Of a stretch of DNA of 64,000 nt, positions 52,220 to 61,693 are shown one piece after another. Source of the stretch: Gemmatimonadota bacterium (GTDB taxonomy: Bacteria; Gemmatimonadota; Gemmatimonadetes; Longimicrobiales; Gaopeijiaceae); contig JAWKQO010000002.1 in the NCBI GenBank assembly GCA_041390105.1, positions 558,001 through 622,000 of the forward strand, written 5' to 3'. Within the stretch, counting starts at the first letter, position 1, and each line of letters starts with the position of its first letter. A program made the translations under genes and the position numbers. The notes below the pieces were generated by a model that saw only the letters and a list, made by a program, of their open reading frames with translations, was not told where the DNA came from and did no database searches.

Positions 52220-53845
52220 TCAGCGCTCGCCGCACCCCGGCATGCGGAACGCACCGATGCGGGTCGAATACGTTTCGGCCTCCCGCTGGTAGTAGTCGCC
52301 CACGTACCAGATCGTGCAGTCGTCGAGCGGGTCGACCGCGGTCTGCGTGTAGTCCTCCCAGCGAAGCGTGGCGGTCTGCGATCCTTCTCCGTCGACCAGG
52401 ACCGTCTCGGCGAATGTGAGCTGGCCCGCTGGGTCGCCCGGAGCGCGACCCGCGAAGCGCTGCCCGGGGAAGTGCGGTGTTCCGCCGAACGAATAGCCGA
52501 TGCCGATATTGCCGAAGCGATCGAGGGCAGGGCTTGCCATCCACCGGTAGGACGTGTCCGGTGCGAACGTCCCTTGTTGACGCAGCGAGAGTGTTCGGTC
52601 GGCCCGGACGTCCAGCTCGTACCAGCGTACCCCACCCGAGCCCGCGCTGGTCGCCACGGAATGCACGGCCACGATGCTCTCCCGGTCTCCCAGGTTCCGG
52701 TAGACCACCCGCGCCATCAACTTGTCGCCCTGGGAGTCGAGGTGGCGGTCCGTGCCGGGCTGGCGCACGCAGGTGGTGAGCTGCCCGTCACACAGGAAGT
52801 GATAGGGCGCGACGTTCACCTTGGTGGGGCCCCGCAACCGCGTGTTGGCCGGGTCGTCCCAGTCTACATGAAAGCTCCACGCGTACAGGCCGTCGTCGTC
52901 GAAATCGCCTTGGAGCTGCATGCCTCCGGTGGCCAGCACCGGGTTGGGCGCGCCCGGGGGAGGAAGCGCACTGCCATCCAGATCGGCATTGTTCAGGAAT
53001 GCCACGTCGGCGATCACCAGGCACTGCTCGCTGGCCGGCTCTCCGCGCAGCATGCGCGTCCGGTCCGCCACGCACGCGTGCTTTTCGATCACGTCATCGC
53101 CCGTGCTTGTGGGAACGTACCACCCGTCGGGCCACACCGCCGGCCGCGGATAGTCGGGAAAGAGGGGGCGCAGGAACTCGTAGCGGTACCAGGCCCCGAG
53201 CGGGTCGGACGTGGCGCTCACGGCATAGCACATCGCGTAGGGACCCTCTTCCGGAGGCGGACGCTCCTGCGTTCGCTGCTGCTCGGCAGCGGGAGGCGGC
53301 GGAGGGGGCACATACAGCGGCACCGCCGGCCCCGGTTGGCCGACCACGCCTGGCGGGCTGACGTAGGCTTCCTCACGGGCAGTCCAGAGCGGCGGCTGGT
53401 CCGGCCGGGAGGGACCCCGCCGGAAGAGGGGTAGGACGAGCAGCCAACGCTCGGCCAGCTGGTCGTAGCGCACCACCGCGTCGCCCGAAAGGATCTGTTC
53501 GCAGAGGCCGCCCTGTCCGCGGAACACCGTGTTGGTGGGCACCGCTCCATAGAGCACGGTGCCGCTGCGATCGAAGACGGCCATCCGCGAATTGACCGTT
53601 TGCACGACGTGTTCCGGGCCAACCGCGAGGCTGTTGTCCGAGGGATTGCGACCCGCGTACGGGCCCTGCGGTCCGTCGAACCCCACGCCCAATCCGTCGA
53701 ACGCGGTCACCAAGCGGGCACCGGGAAGCGTGCCCGGCCGGGTCTGCTCGATGGCGGCCGTCGGGTCGGGGGGCAGCTCGGTGCCGGAGCACGCCACGGT
53801 GAGCGCGGCTGCTGCGATCATAGGCGTTGTGGCGAGAGTGCGCAT
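52220..53845 (-). CDS. Unknown large lipoprotein with propeller-like repeats
   Basis: 541 residues from the ATG at 53845; no named family recognised. The signal ends in LTVAC. The mature part starts with an AFDGLGVGFDGPQGPYAGRN segment followed by NSLAVGPEHVVQTVNSRMAVFD and later WMASPALDRFGNIGIGYSFG, blocks repeated in form that resemble blades of a beta-propeller. A Pro-rich insert (about residues 178-205, with six Pro in a row) separates two parts. Several Cys occur in pairs along the chain (HACVADRTR, LCDGQLTTC), suggesting disulfides and surface location. The S8 protease gene is upstream on the same strand, beyond a strong terminator, so it is probably a separate unit. Confidence 0.75.
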   Translation of the reverse strand: MRTLATTPMIAAAALTVACSGTELPPDPTAAIEQTRPGTLPGARLVTAFDGLGVGFDGPQGPYAGRNPSDNSLAVGPEHVVQTVNSRMAVFDRSGTVLYGAVPTNTVFRGQGGLCEQILSGDAVVRYDQLAERWLLVLPLFRRGPSRPDQPPLWTAREEAYVSPPGVVGQPGPAVPLYVPPPPPPAAEQQRTQERPPPEEGPYAMCYAVSATSDPLGAWYRYEFLRPLFPDYPRPAVWPDGWYVPTSTGDDVIEKHACVADRTRMLRGEPASEQCLVIADVAFLNNADLDGSALPPPGAPNPVLATGGMQLQGDFDDDGLYAWSFHVDWDDPANTRLRGPTKVNVAPYHFLCDGQLTTCVRQPGTDRHLDSQGDKLMARVVYRNLGDRESIVAVHSVATSAGSGGVRWYELDVRADRTLSLRQQGTFAPDTSYRWMASPALDRFGNIGIGYSFGGTPHFPGQRFAGRAPGDPAGQLTFAETVLVDGEGSQTATLRWEDYTQTAVDPLDDCTIWYVGDYYQREAETYSTRIGAFRMPGCGER

Positions 53846-53955
53846 GGCGAGCTCGGGACAAGGGAGGGCGGCTCGGGCAGAGTGCGCGCCAGGGCTGGCG
53901 GCCGCCAGGGGCGCCCAGCGCACACCAGAATGCGTCACGAGCGCATGAACGCGAA

Positions 53956-53985
53956 GGGGGTGGCGGAGTCTCCTCCGCCACCCCC
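53956..53985 (-). terminator. Strong terminator after the S8 protease gene
   Basis: A perfect 13-bp GC-rich stem, GGGGGTGGCGGAG (53956-53968) and CTCCGCCACCCCC (53973-53985), with a TCTC loop, starts 30 bases beyond the protease stop codon on the minus strand. A short TTCGCGTTC follows. It also isolates the next lipoprotein gene. Confidence 0.7.
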
Positions 53986-54014
53986 TCGTGGACCGTCTTC
54001 CTGGTGAGCTGCGA

Positions 54015-55880
54015 TCAGCGCGTGATCGTCACCGTATTCGTGCAGACGCTGCTCCCGGCCTCGCAGACCTGATACGCGTGGCTTCCAGGACTGGGCGTGT
54101 CCCGGTAGCTGCTCCCGCTCACGCCATTCATCAGGGCCGCTCCGTCCCGGAAGACGTCGAACAGGCTGGCCGAGCTGCCGGACCAGTTGAGGCGGACGCC
54201 CGTGCGGCCCTGCAGCGACGCGCTCAGCTCGAACGCGGCGGGCGGTGGAGGCGGCGGGGGCGGCGATGCCGAGGGGCCGTCGCAGGACTCTGCGTTCGCG
54301 CTCGCATCATACACCATTCCCGCGCCCGCGACGGACGTCACGCAGAACACGAGCGCGTCCGATTCACGCACGTTGCGCAAGCCGCCGGAGCCGACAGACG
54401 CCGTGCCGCTTCCGTCCGTCACACCCGAGGTGCCGGCCTTCGCGCTGGTACCGTTCACCTTCCAGTCCCCGGTGACCGTGGCACCGCTGGCTGCGTTCCC
54501 GTCCGCGTCCTCGATCACCACCGTGGCGGTGCCGCTGGCGTTCTTGCGGCTGTAGCTGGCGCTGACGTCGATGCTGGCGACGTGTACCACCTTGTCTGCC
54601 GGAGGCGGTGGGGGCGGCGGCGAGCCTCCCAGCAGCGTGTAGAGCAGGAGGTTGGGCGATCCGCTCCCGATTCCCGAGAGCACGCCGCTCGTCGCATTCG
54701 TAAGGATCAGCGAGGAGACCTGCGAGGCACTCAAGCTCGGGTCGGAAGCGCGCACCAACGCGGCGGCGCCCGCCACGTGCGGTGTCGCCATCGACGTGCC
54801 GTTCCAGGTGCCGGTGGAGACATCCGAGCTGTTGGTGGACGACGTGATCGCCGAGCCCGGCGCGAACAGATCCACACAGGTACCGTAGTTGGAGAAGCTC
54901 GAGCGCTGGTCGGCGGACGTGCTGGCGCCCACCGTCAACGCCGCGCCTGCCGAGGCAGGTGATTTGGTGCAGGCATCGGTGTTCTCATTTCCGGCTGCGA
55001 CCGCGAAGACCACGCCCGAGGCGACCGCGTTGGCCACGGCGGTGTTCAGCGCGGAAGAGACGCCACCGCCCAGACTCATGTTGGCCACAGCGGGGTCGGT
55101 GCGATTGGCGGCGACCCAGTCGACACCGCCGATCACCGCGCTGTAGGAGCCGCTACCGTTGCAGTCCAGGACGCGCACCGCGTGCAGGCGCACGCCCTTG
55201 GCGACCCCGTAGGTGGATCCCCCGATGGTTCCGGCCACGTGCGTGCCGTGTCCACCGCAGTCGCCGTTGTTGGTCATCTCACGACCGTCGAGGATGAAGT
55301 TGGCGTCGAAGGTGGCGCGCCCACCGAACTCGCTGTGCGTGGTCCGAATACCGGTATCGATCACATAGGCGTGCACACCGGACCCGTCATTCTCGTACGT
55401 ATAGCTTCCGTCGAGCGGGAGGTTGATTTGGTCCACGCGGTCCAGCCCCCAGGTTGGGTTCAGCTGTGTGGCGATGCTGAAGGCAACTTGATCGGGCTCG
55501 ATGGAGACGACGTTGGGGTTCCGACGCAATGCGTCGACGGCCGCATCGGACAGGGGGGCGGCGAAGCCCTTCAGTGCGGTTTCATATACGAATGTGGGAG
55601 CCGAACCATGTGGCCCGGTGAGTCCGCGCGCGAGGCCTGGAACGTCCCGCACGGACGGGTCCAGGACCACGATCCAGCGGCCCGGGATGGTGGTTGCCAC
55701 TGCCTGACCCTGGGCGGCGGACGCGGCCGACGTCGTCAGGTCGAGGCCGGTGTGCCCCGGGGCCGACGGAGAGTCCTCCGTGGCACAAGCCGCGAGCGTC
55801 AGGATGGCCGCGCTTGCCCAGCGGGTCCAGCGCAGACTCGACCTGAGGGGAATCCTGCGGTGACGAGAACGAACAGTCAT
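54015..55880 (-). CDS. Subtilisin-like S8 protease lipoprotein with two C-terminal modules
   Basis: 621 residues. The signal ends in LTLAAC (Cys32). An I9-type propeptide (about residues 65-135, IPGRWIVVLDPSVRDVPGLA) precedes the proteinase-K-like catalytic domain with Asp175 (AYVIDTGI), His211 (GGHGTHVAG) and Ser363 (WNGTSMATPHVAG). Then come a run of seven Pro, a bacterial Ig-like domain (about 430-530), a run of eight Pro, and a fibronectin-like domain (about 550-621, FDVFRDGAALMNG). The linkers display the domains away from the membrane. It is a general secreted protease, able to supply peptides for the transporters in this region. Confidence 0.92.
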   Translation of the reverse strand: MTVRSRHRRIPLRSSLRWTRWASAAILTLAACATEDSPSAPGHTGLDLTTSAASAAQGQAVATTIPGRWIVVLDPSVRDVPGLARGLTGPHGSAPTFVYETALKGFAAPLSDAAVDALRRNPNVVSIEPDQVAFSIATQLNPTWGLDRVDQINLPLDGSYTYENDGSGVHAYVIDTGIRTTHSEFGGRATFDANFILDGREMTNNGDCGGHGTHVAGTIGGSTYGVAKGVRLHAVRVLDCNGSGSYSAVIGGVDWVAANRTDPAVANMSLGGGVSSALNTAVANAVASGVVFAVAAGNENTDACTKSPASAGAALTVGASTSADQRSSFSNYGTCVDLFAPGSAITSSTNSSDVSTGTWNGTSMATPHVAGAAALVRASDPSLSASQVSSLILTNATSGVLSGIGSGSPNLLLYTLLGGSPPPPPPPADKVVHVASIDVSASYSRKNASGTATVVIEDADGNAASGATVTGDWKVNGTSAKAGTSGVTDGSGTASVGSGGLRNVRESDALVFCVTSVAGAGMVYDASANAESCDGPSASPPPPPPPPAAFELSASLQGRTGVRLNWSGSSASLFDVFRDGAALMNGVSGSSYRDTPSPGSHAYQVCEAGSSVCTNTVTITR

Positions 55881-56138
55881 GCGAAATCGACTCCAGCGGT
55901 GTGGCGCAAATGCACCGGGGAAAGAACGGGTCGCCCGAGGGGCAGCAAGAAGCGCGCAGGACAGGGAGTCTGTCGGGGGCGTGCCTCACGTGGGCGATGG
56001 ACACCGGGCGCGCTGCGTCACGAAGCTCCCGACGCCCTTACCACACGACCGCCTGAGCGGAAAGCAGGTCCCCATGCGGTCACCTTGTACCTGTTGCTGC
56101 GGAGCCTCATGCCCCGGGTGCCGCGTCGTCGGGGCCGC

Positions 56139-57362
56139 TCAGTGTGGGGGAAGCGTGTAGAGGTCCAGGTATTCGACGTCGAGCTCGTCGGTGGAGACGC
56201 CCAGGATCCACTCGTCGCCCAGGGCGAGGGGTTTGAATCGGCGAGGATGTCGGGCTCGTGCCACCACGTCAGTCCCGTCCGGCGCCAGCAGGAGCCACTG
56301 CGCGTCGGCATCGGGGAGATCCTCCCGCAGGTAGTCCTGCAGCCAGATGCGACCGCCGGGGTCGACGAGCATGCGGGAGAAGGGTGCGAAGGCGGGGGAG
56401 ACCGGTTGGTAGCGGAAGAACTCCTCGACGTAGTGCCGGGCCTGTGCGTCCGCTGCGGCGCCGGCGAGATGCACCGACTTCAGCCGCTCGATGTCTTCCG
56501 GTCGAATGGTGCGATCGGGCCCGCTCCAGCGCACGATGCGTTCGAGGGCCTGGCCGGGACCGTAGCGTTCGATCTCGTAGGCCTCGTTGGCGGAGAACCA
56601 GACCGCGCCGTCCCACGGTGCGAAGAGGGCCAGGTCGTCGAAGAGGGCAGGGGAGAAGGCCGTGTTGGGGTCGTTCCCCTCCGCGTATTGCGTATCCAAC
56701 ACAAACGTGCCGAATCCTCGGTTCGACTCTCCTTCGGTATTGACGGCGCCCAGGCGAGAGTAGGCTTCGAGGATCAGTGGATCCGCCTCCCGAGACGACG
56801 AGCGCACTTCGTACAGCACCTCATCCGACGCGAGCAGTCCCCAGGTGAGCAGTTGGCCCTCGACTCCAAGCACGGACGCAGTGCGCACGAACTCGCCTCG
56901 CGGCCCCAGCACCGTCAGCCGGCCCGTCCCCGGATCGGAAACCAGGATGGAATCACCAGGCAGCACCGTGAGTGCCCACGGAAAGCGGAACTCCCCGGGT
57001 CCCTCCCCGTTGCCGCCAGCGGTCCACAGGTGCGCTCCGCTCTGCGTGAACGCCCGGACCTCGCGGGAGCTCTTGTCGAGACCGAGCACCGTGCCATCGG
57101 ACAGCCGACCCGCGCCGTCCAAGCGACTCCACTGGCGCGCGGGATCCCCTTCCACCACACCGATCCGCAGTCTGGGCTCGTCCTCCAGCACCCAGGTCGG
57201 TAACGCCGCATAGTCCAACACGCCCAGGTCCACGATCGTGACACCGGCGCTGTCGGTCACCGTCGCGTGGGAGCGCGCTGCCTCTTCAACGCAGGCGGCG
57301 GACGCGAGACACGTCAGCGCCACCCGCGCCACACGGTCCCCCGCCCGCCGCCGTGACCTCAC
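56139..57362 (-). CDS. Six-bladed beta-propeller lipoprotein
   Basis: 407 residues from the GTG at 57362. The signal ends in SAAC (ASAACVEE). The chain shows NHL-type propeller blades: GRLSDGTVLGLDKSSREVRA, GNGEGPGEFRFPWALTVLPG, DSILVSDPGTGRLTVLGPRG and GRIWLQDYLREDLPDADA. The first blade GEGPGEFRFP form is a hallmark of the 6-bladed propeller proteins common in Bacteroidota and Gemmatimonadota. Their role is unknown; binding of a carbohydrate or peptide, or a scaffold, is likely. The gene lies 19 bases behind the BNR-repeat gene on the same strand and is probably in its operon. Confidence 0.85.
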   Translation of the reverse strand: MRSRRRAGDRVARVALTCLASAACVEEAARSHATVTDSAGVTIVDLGVLDYAALPTWVLEDEPRLRIGVVEGDPARQWSRLDGAGRLSDGTVLGLDKSSREVRAFTQSGAHLWTAGGNGEGPGEFRFPWALTVLPGDSILVSDPGTGRLTVLGPRGEFVRTASVLGVEGQLLTWGLLASDEVLYEVRSSSREADPLILEAYSRLGAVNTEGESNRGFGTFVLDTQYAEGNDPNTAFSPALFDDLALFAPWDGAVWFSANEAYEIERYGPGQALERIVRWSGPDRTIRPEDIERLKSVHLAGAAADAQARHYVEEFFRYQPVSPAFAPFSRMLVDPGGRIWLQDYLREDLPDADAQWLLLAPDGTDVVARARHPRRFKPLALGDEWILGVSTDELDVEYLDLYTLPPH

Positions 57363-57381
57363 GACGTCGCCACCTTCCGCG

Positions 57382-60300
57382 CTACATCACCGGGCACGGT
57401 CCTTCCGGTTTGCAATTGGGGTTGATGGCGGGCAACCCCAGTCGTTGCAGCTCGCGGTTCACGGCGGCCAGATCGGTGGCCCAGATCTGCTCCAGCCGGT
57501 CCGTATAGCCCTTCAGCTCATCGGTGAGGATCCCCAGGATCTCCGGCATCATGTTGCCCGGCCGACCATCTCCGCGCTCCGCCATCGACATGAGGTTGGC
57601 CAGTCGGTTGTTCACCTTGATGGGGAAGTTGAGCGGATCCTGGCCACTGCGGTTGCGGACCTGGTAGATGTTGCCCTCCACCTCGGAGGCGTTGCCTTCC
57701 AGTGTCTCGGCTGCCGAATGCAGGCGTCCGTCGTCCGAGCGGCCCAGGCGGTCCTCGAGCTGACCCTTCACGTTGCGGATGGCGATCACGGAGCGGTTGG
57801 CTTCCGTCACCTTGTTCCGTACCTCCTTGGAGAACTGGTACTGCGCGATCAGGTCCGCGTCCGTGACGTCGGTGATCCAGGGGTTGCGCTCGATGGTCAC
57901 CGGTGCGGTGACCGTGTGATTGTCCGCCGTCAAGCGCGCCGTATAGCGCCCCGGAGGAAGTGCGGGTCCACTGGAGCGCACACCCCAGTAGATCATGCCC
58001 GGGAACACTTCGAAGCCGTCCGCGCGCAGATCCCAGGCGATGTGGCTGATACCGGCCTTCAGCGGCAGATCGGGCCCGCCGCGGTAGCGCGCCGCGGGGT
58101 CGGGCGCAGCGGTCGAGTCGGGCGTGGTCGTGTCCGCCTGGAACGTCCGCACCACCTCGCCGGAGGCGTCCAGGATCTCCAGCGTGGCCCAGCTGGGTTT
58201 GTCCTTGAGCCACCAGCTCAGGATGAGCGGCGCGCCCGAGCGAATCCCTGTGGCGGGTGTGAACAGCTTGGCCGGCGCATTCGTCAGGTCGGCAGTCATC
58301 TGCCGCAGGGGCGCGATGTTGTCGAGGATCCAGAAGCTGCGGCCGTGGGTGCCGATGACCAGCTCGTTGTCCTCCACGATGAGGTCCGCCACCGGAACGT
58401 CGGGCAGATTGGGATTCAGCTCCTGCCAGTGGGCGCCATCATCGAAGGAGACGTACACGCCATGTTGGGTGGCCGCGTAGAGCAGCCCCGCTCGAGTGGG
58501 ATCCTCGCGCACGGCGTGCACGTAGGCATCGGCCCGGATGCCATTCACGATCTTCGTCCACGTCTGCCCGTAGTCGGACGTCTTCCAGATGTAGGGCGCG
58601 CGGTCGTTCAGCAGGGGCCGGCGCATCGAGACGTAGGCCCGCCCGGTCTCGAAGGCGGATGCGTCGATCTGACTCACCCGGCCGAAGTCCGGCAGGTCGG
58701 GCGGCGTCACGTTGGTCCAGGTGGCGCCGCCATCCCGGGTGACGTGCACCAGGCCATCGTCCGAGCCGGTCCAGATCACGTTGACGTCCCGCTTGCTGGG
58801 TCCGACCGCGAAGATGGTGGCGTAGACCTCGGGCCCGTTCATGTCGCCCGTGATCGGACCGCCCGACTTCTGCAGCGTCATGGGGTCGGCGCGGGTGAGA
58901 TCGTCGCTCAGCCGCTGCCAGGTGGTGCCGCCGTCCTGCGTCATCCACAGCCGTTGGGACGACACGTAAAGGCGCGTGGGGTCGACCTTCGAGAACAGGA
59001 TCGGGAAGGTCCACTGCCAGCGCTCCCGGATCTCGATGGCGGGCTCGCCGGAGTAGAACCAGGGATAGGGGTTCACTTCCCGGGAGGTGCCCAGGCGCCG
59101 ATTGAACTTGTCGACGTAGGATCCGTTGTTGGTGCCGGAGTAGAACTGGTCCAGGTCCAGTGGATCGGGGGCGATGTAGCCCGGCTCACCTCCGCCGGCC
59201 ACATAGGAGAGCGCAACGGAGCCGGCGGTCATGTCGCCGCCGCGACCTCCACCCCCGCCTCCGCCGAAGCCTCGATTGGCCGCGAACCCGTACCGTCCGG
59301 CATTCCAGTCGGACGGCGTGCACATGGTGCTGTTGTCCTGCTGTGAGCCGCACACGTGATAAGGGATGTGCTCGGTGGTGATGGCGTGGTAGAACTGTGC
59401 GGTCGGGTAGTCCTCCGCAGTCCAGGCGCCCCCGGTGTTGGTGGAGACCGCGCCGCCACCGTCGTTCCCCACCACCAGATGGTCCGCGTTGTCCGGGTCG
59501 ATCCAGAAGTCGTGGAAATCCCCGTGCGTGCCGTTGTTGATCGTCTCCAGCGTTTTTCCGCTATCCGTGGACCGGAAGAGGGAGGTGTTCTCGAGGTAGA
59601 CCACATCCTCGTCGTGGGGGTCGGCGAAGACGTGCGTGTAGTAGAAGGCCCGCTGGCGGATGGAGCGGTCGTCGTTCGCCAGCGTCCAGGTGGCCCCCGC
59701 GTCGTCGCTGACGAACAGGCCGCCGTTGTCGTTCTCCACCAGGGCGTAGACACGATTGGAGTTGGCGCGCGAGACAGACACGCCGATCCGCCCCACCAGT
59801 CCTTCCTGGGGCAGGCCGGAGTTGCGGGTGATCTCCGTCCAGTGCTCGCCGCCGTCCGTGCTCTTGAACAGGCCGCTGCCAGGGCCACCGCTCGACATCT
59901 GGTATTCCTTGCGGTAGGCCTCCCACAGGGATGCGTACATCACGTTCGGGTTGTTGCGGTCGATGCTGATGTCGATGGCGCCGGTCTTCCCGTTGCGGAA
60001 CAGCACCTTGCGCCAGGTGGTGCCGCCGTCGGTGCTCTTGAAGACACCCCGCTCATCGCTGTCGACGCTGTACTTGCCGAAGACGGCTGCGAAGACAATG
60101 TCAGGGTTGGTGGGGTGGATGCGGATCTTGGAGATCGCGTCCACGTTCTGGAACGCGACGTGTTCCCATGTCTCCCCGGCGTCGCGGCTCCGGTAGATCC
60201 CGTCTCCGGGCATGATGTTGCCACGGATGCAGGTCTCACCGGTCCCGATCACCACGAAGTCCGGATCGGTTTCACTGACCGCCACGGCACCGACGGAAGC

Positions 60301-60597
60301 CGAGGTGATCTTGTGGTCGGTCACCGGGGCCCAATTCTCACCCCCGTCGGTGGTCTTCCAGAGGCCGCCGCCCACCGCGCCGAAATAGGCCTCGTCGGGC
60401 CGGCCCCGGACACCGGTCACGGCGATCGAGCGCCCGCCGCGGTCGGGCCCGATGTTGCGCCAGCGGTAGTAGTCGAGAACGGTCTGGTCGAGGGTCACGG
60501 CCCCGGGGGCCTGCTGGCCCTGCAGGGCGGGCGCGGCGAGGAGCGTGAAGCCCCCGATCAGGGCCGCTGCTGACAACGGGAATCGTGCGCGTCGCAT
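57382..60597 (-). CDS. Exported BNR/VPS10-like multi-repeat propeller protein
   Basis: 1071 residues from the ATG at 60597, with a signal ending in ALQGQQ. Many BNR-type blades run through it: GGGLWKTTDGGENWAPV, DGIYRSRDAGETWEHV, RGVFKSTDGGTTWRKV, SGLFKSTDGGEHWTEI, PYIWKTSDYGQTWTKI; the SxDxGxxW form is repeated at least eight times. Two propellers fit in residues 40-770, with a Gly-rich loop at about 480 (GFGGGGGGGRGG). A beta-sandwich and a helical C-terminus (EVRNKVTEANRSVIAIRNVK) follow, ending with NPNCKPEGPCPVM. Such sortilin/VPS10-like proteins are often named glycosyl hydrolases but no catalytic residues are evident here. Confidence 0.85.
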   Translation of the reverse strand: MRRARFPLSAAALIGGFTLLAAPALQGQQAPGAVTLDQTVLDYYRWRNIGPDRGGRSIAVTGVRGRPDEAYFGAVGGGLWKTTDGGENWAPVTDHKITSASVGAVAVSETDPDFVVIGTGETCIRGNIMPGDGIYRSRDAGETWEHVAFQNVDAISKIRIHPTNPDIVFAAVFGKYSVDSDERGVFKSTDGGTTWRKVLFRNGKTGAIDISIDRNNPNVMYASLWEAYRKEYQMSSGGPGSGLFKSTDGGEHWTEITRNSGLPQEGLVGRIGVSVSRANSNRVYALVENDNGGLFVSDDAGATWTLANDDRSIRQRAFYYTHVFADPHDEDVVYLENTSLFRSTDSGKTLETINNGTHGDFHDFWIDPDNADHLVVGNDGGGAVSTNTGGAWTAEDYPTAQFYHAITTEHIPYHVCGSQQDNSTMCTPSDWNAGRYGFAANRGFGGGGGGGRGGDMTAGSVALSYVAGGGEPGYIAPDPLDLDQFYSGTNNGSYVDKFNRRLGTSREVNPYPWFYSGEPAIEIRERWQWTFPILFSKVDPTRLYVSSQRLWMTQDGGTTWQRLSDDLTRADPMTLQKSGGPITGDMNGPEVYATIFAVGPSKRDVNVIWTGSDDGLVHVTRDGGATWTNVTPPDLPDFGRVSQIDASAFETGRAYVSMRRPLLNDRAPYIWKTSDYGQTWTKIVNGIRADAYVHAVREDPTRAGLLYAATQHGVYVSFDDGAHWQELNPNLPDVPVADLIVEDNELVIGTHGRSFWILDNIAPLRQMTADLTNAPAKLFTPATGIRSGAPLILSWWLKDKPSWATLEILDASGEVVRTFQADTTTPDSTAAPDPAARYRGGPDLPLKAGISHIAWDLRADGFEVFPGMIYWGVRSSGPALPPGRYTARLTADNHTVTAPVTIERNPWITDVTDADLIAQYQFSKEVRNKVTEANRSVIAIRNVKGQLEDRLGRSDDGRLHSAAETLEGNASEVEGNIYQVRNRSGQDPLNFPIKVNNRLANLMSMAERGDGRPGNMMPEILGILTDELKGYTDRLEQIWATDLAAVNRELQRLGLPAINPNCKPEGPCPVM

Positions 60598-60766
60598 GCT
60601 CGTATTGTCCGGATTCACGGGTGGGTCGAGAAGACGGGGGGCAAGGTAGGGACCGGAGTGGGTCCGTGCACGACCCCGGGGGACCCCAAGGGGTAGGGAA
60701 CCGCACCGGCGCGGGACGGCAGCACCGCATGCGGGTGGCACCGGGGCCTGCGGAGGGAGCAGCACA

Positions 60767-61528
60767 ATGGAAAGGCCAGCCAATCCGGGGCGGGCGTGCC
60801 GCGTGGGCCCGTCGGCGGTGGGGGTCGCGCTCACGCTTCTGGCTCCCGTCGCCCTGTCCGCGCAGGGCGCGGGCCCGCGCGTCGAGATTCACGCCTACGG
60901 GGGTCGCTCCTGGACCCAACCTTCCGATCTGGTGCTGTCCTCCGGGCCGCGCCGCATCGAGCTTCGCGATGTCGCGTGGAGAGAGGAACCCTTCCAGCAG
61001 CCCCTCTACTGGGGCGCTCGCCTGCTGCTCTGGTTGCCCGGAGGCGCCTGGGGCGCCCTGGTCGACTTCACGCACGCGAAGCTGACCGCCACTGCGAGCC
61101 AACCGGTGCGCACGGTGGTGCGTGGGGAGGGGGCACCACTCGATCTGGTTCAGCCGCTCGGTGAGACGATCGAGCGCTTCCGGATGACACACGGCTACAA
61201 CATCGTCACGCTCGGGGGGCTGGGACGGTTCGGCAACGGGCGACGGGTGAGTCCCTATGTCGGGCTGGGCGGCGGCGTAGTCATCCCTCATGTGGAGGCG
61301 CTCATCCAGGGGGCTGCCACGAGCAGATACCAGTGGGGCGGCTTTGCGGCCCGGGCCACCGCGGGCCTTGGGATCGGCGTGGTGGGGAGACTCCGACTGT
61401 TCTGCGACTACGGCGTGGTCCTCGCGCGCAGTGAGCTGGTGGTGGAACCGACCAGCACGCTGGAGGTGCCGGCCCTCACCCACACGCTGAATCTGGGGCT
61501 GGCGGTACGGCTCCTCGGGGCCGACTGA
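60767..61528 (+). CDS. Small outer-membrane beta-barrel protein
   Basis: 253 residues. The ATG at 60767 has a ribosome site (GAGGGAG) and opens a signal ending in ALSAQG. The mature protein alternates polar and hydrophobic residues in short strands with aromatic girdles (VEIHAYGGRSWTQPSDLVL, LYWGARLLLWLPGG, VTLGGLGRFGNGRRVSPYVG, RLRLFCDYGVVLARSE), giving about eight strands. A last strand LNLGLAVRLLG ends the chain, without a final aromatic. It resembles OmpW/OmpA-like or lipid A deacylase-like barrels; no catalytic pair is convincing. It is divergent from the BNR-repeat gene across 169 bases. Confidence 0.78.
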   Translation: MERPANPGRACRVGPSAVGVALTLLAPVALSAQGAGPRVEIHAYGGRSWTQPSDLVLSSGPRRIELRDVAWREEPFQQPLYWGARLLLWLPGGAWGALVDFTHAKLTATASQPVRTVVRGEGAPLDLVQPLGETIERFRMTHGYNIVTLGGLGRFGNGRRVSPYVGLGGGVVIPHVEALIQGAATSRYQWGGFAARATAGLGIGVVGRLRLFCDYGVVLARSELVVEPTSTLEVPALTHTLNLGLAVRLLGAD

Positions 61529-61693
61529 CCGGTCGGAAGCGTCGGTCGGCCACGGGGGGACCGGCGAGCTGACCTTGGACGGCGCACCAGGGCGCTTCCC
61601 GGCCGCCAACTCCACCTTGCGGACCCCTCCCCGGGCCAGTAGTCCAAGAAAGGCCGGTCCGCTCCGGTCCATGCACACCTCCAGGGGGGTTCC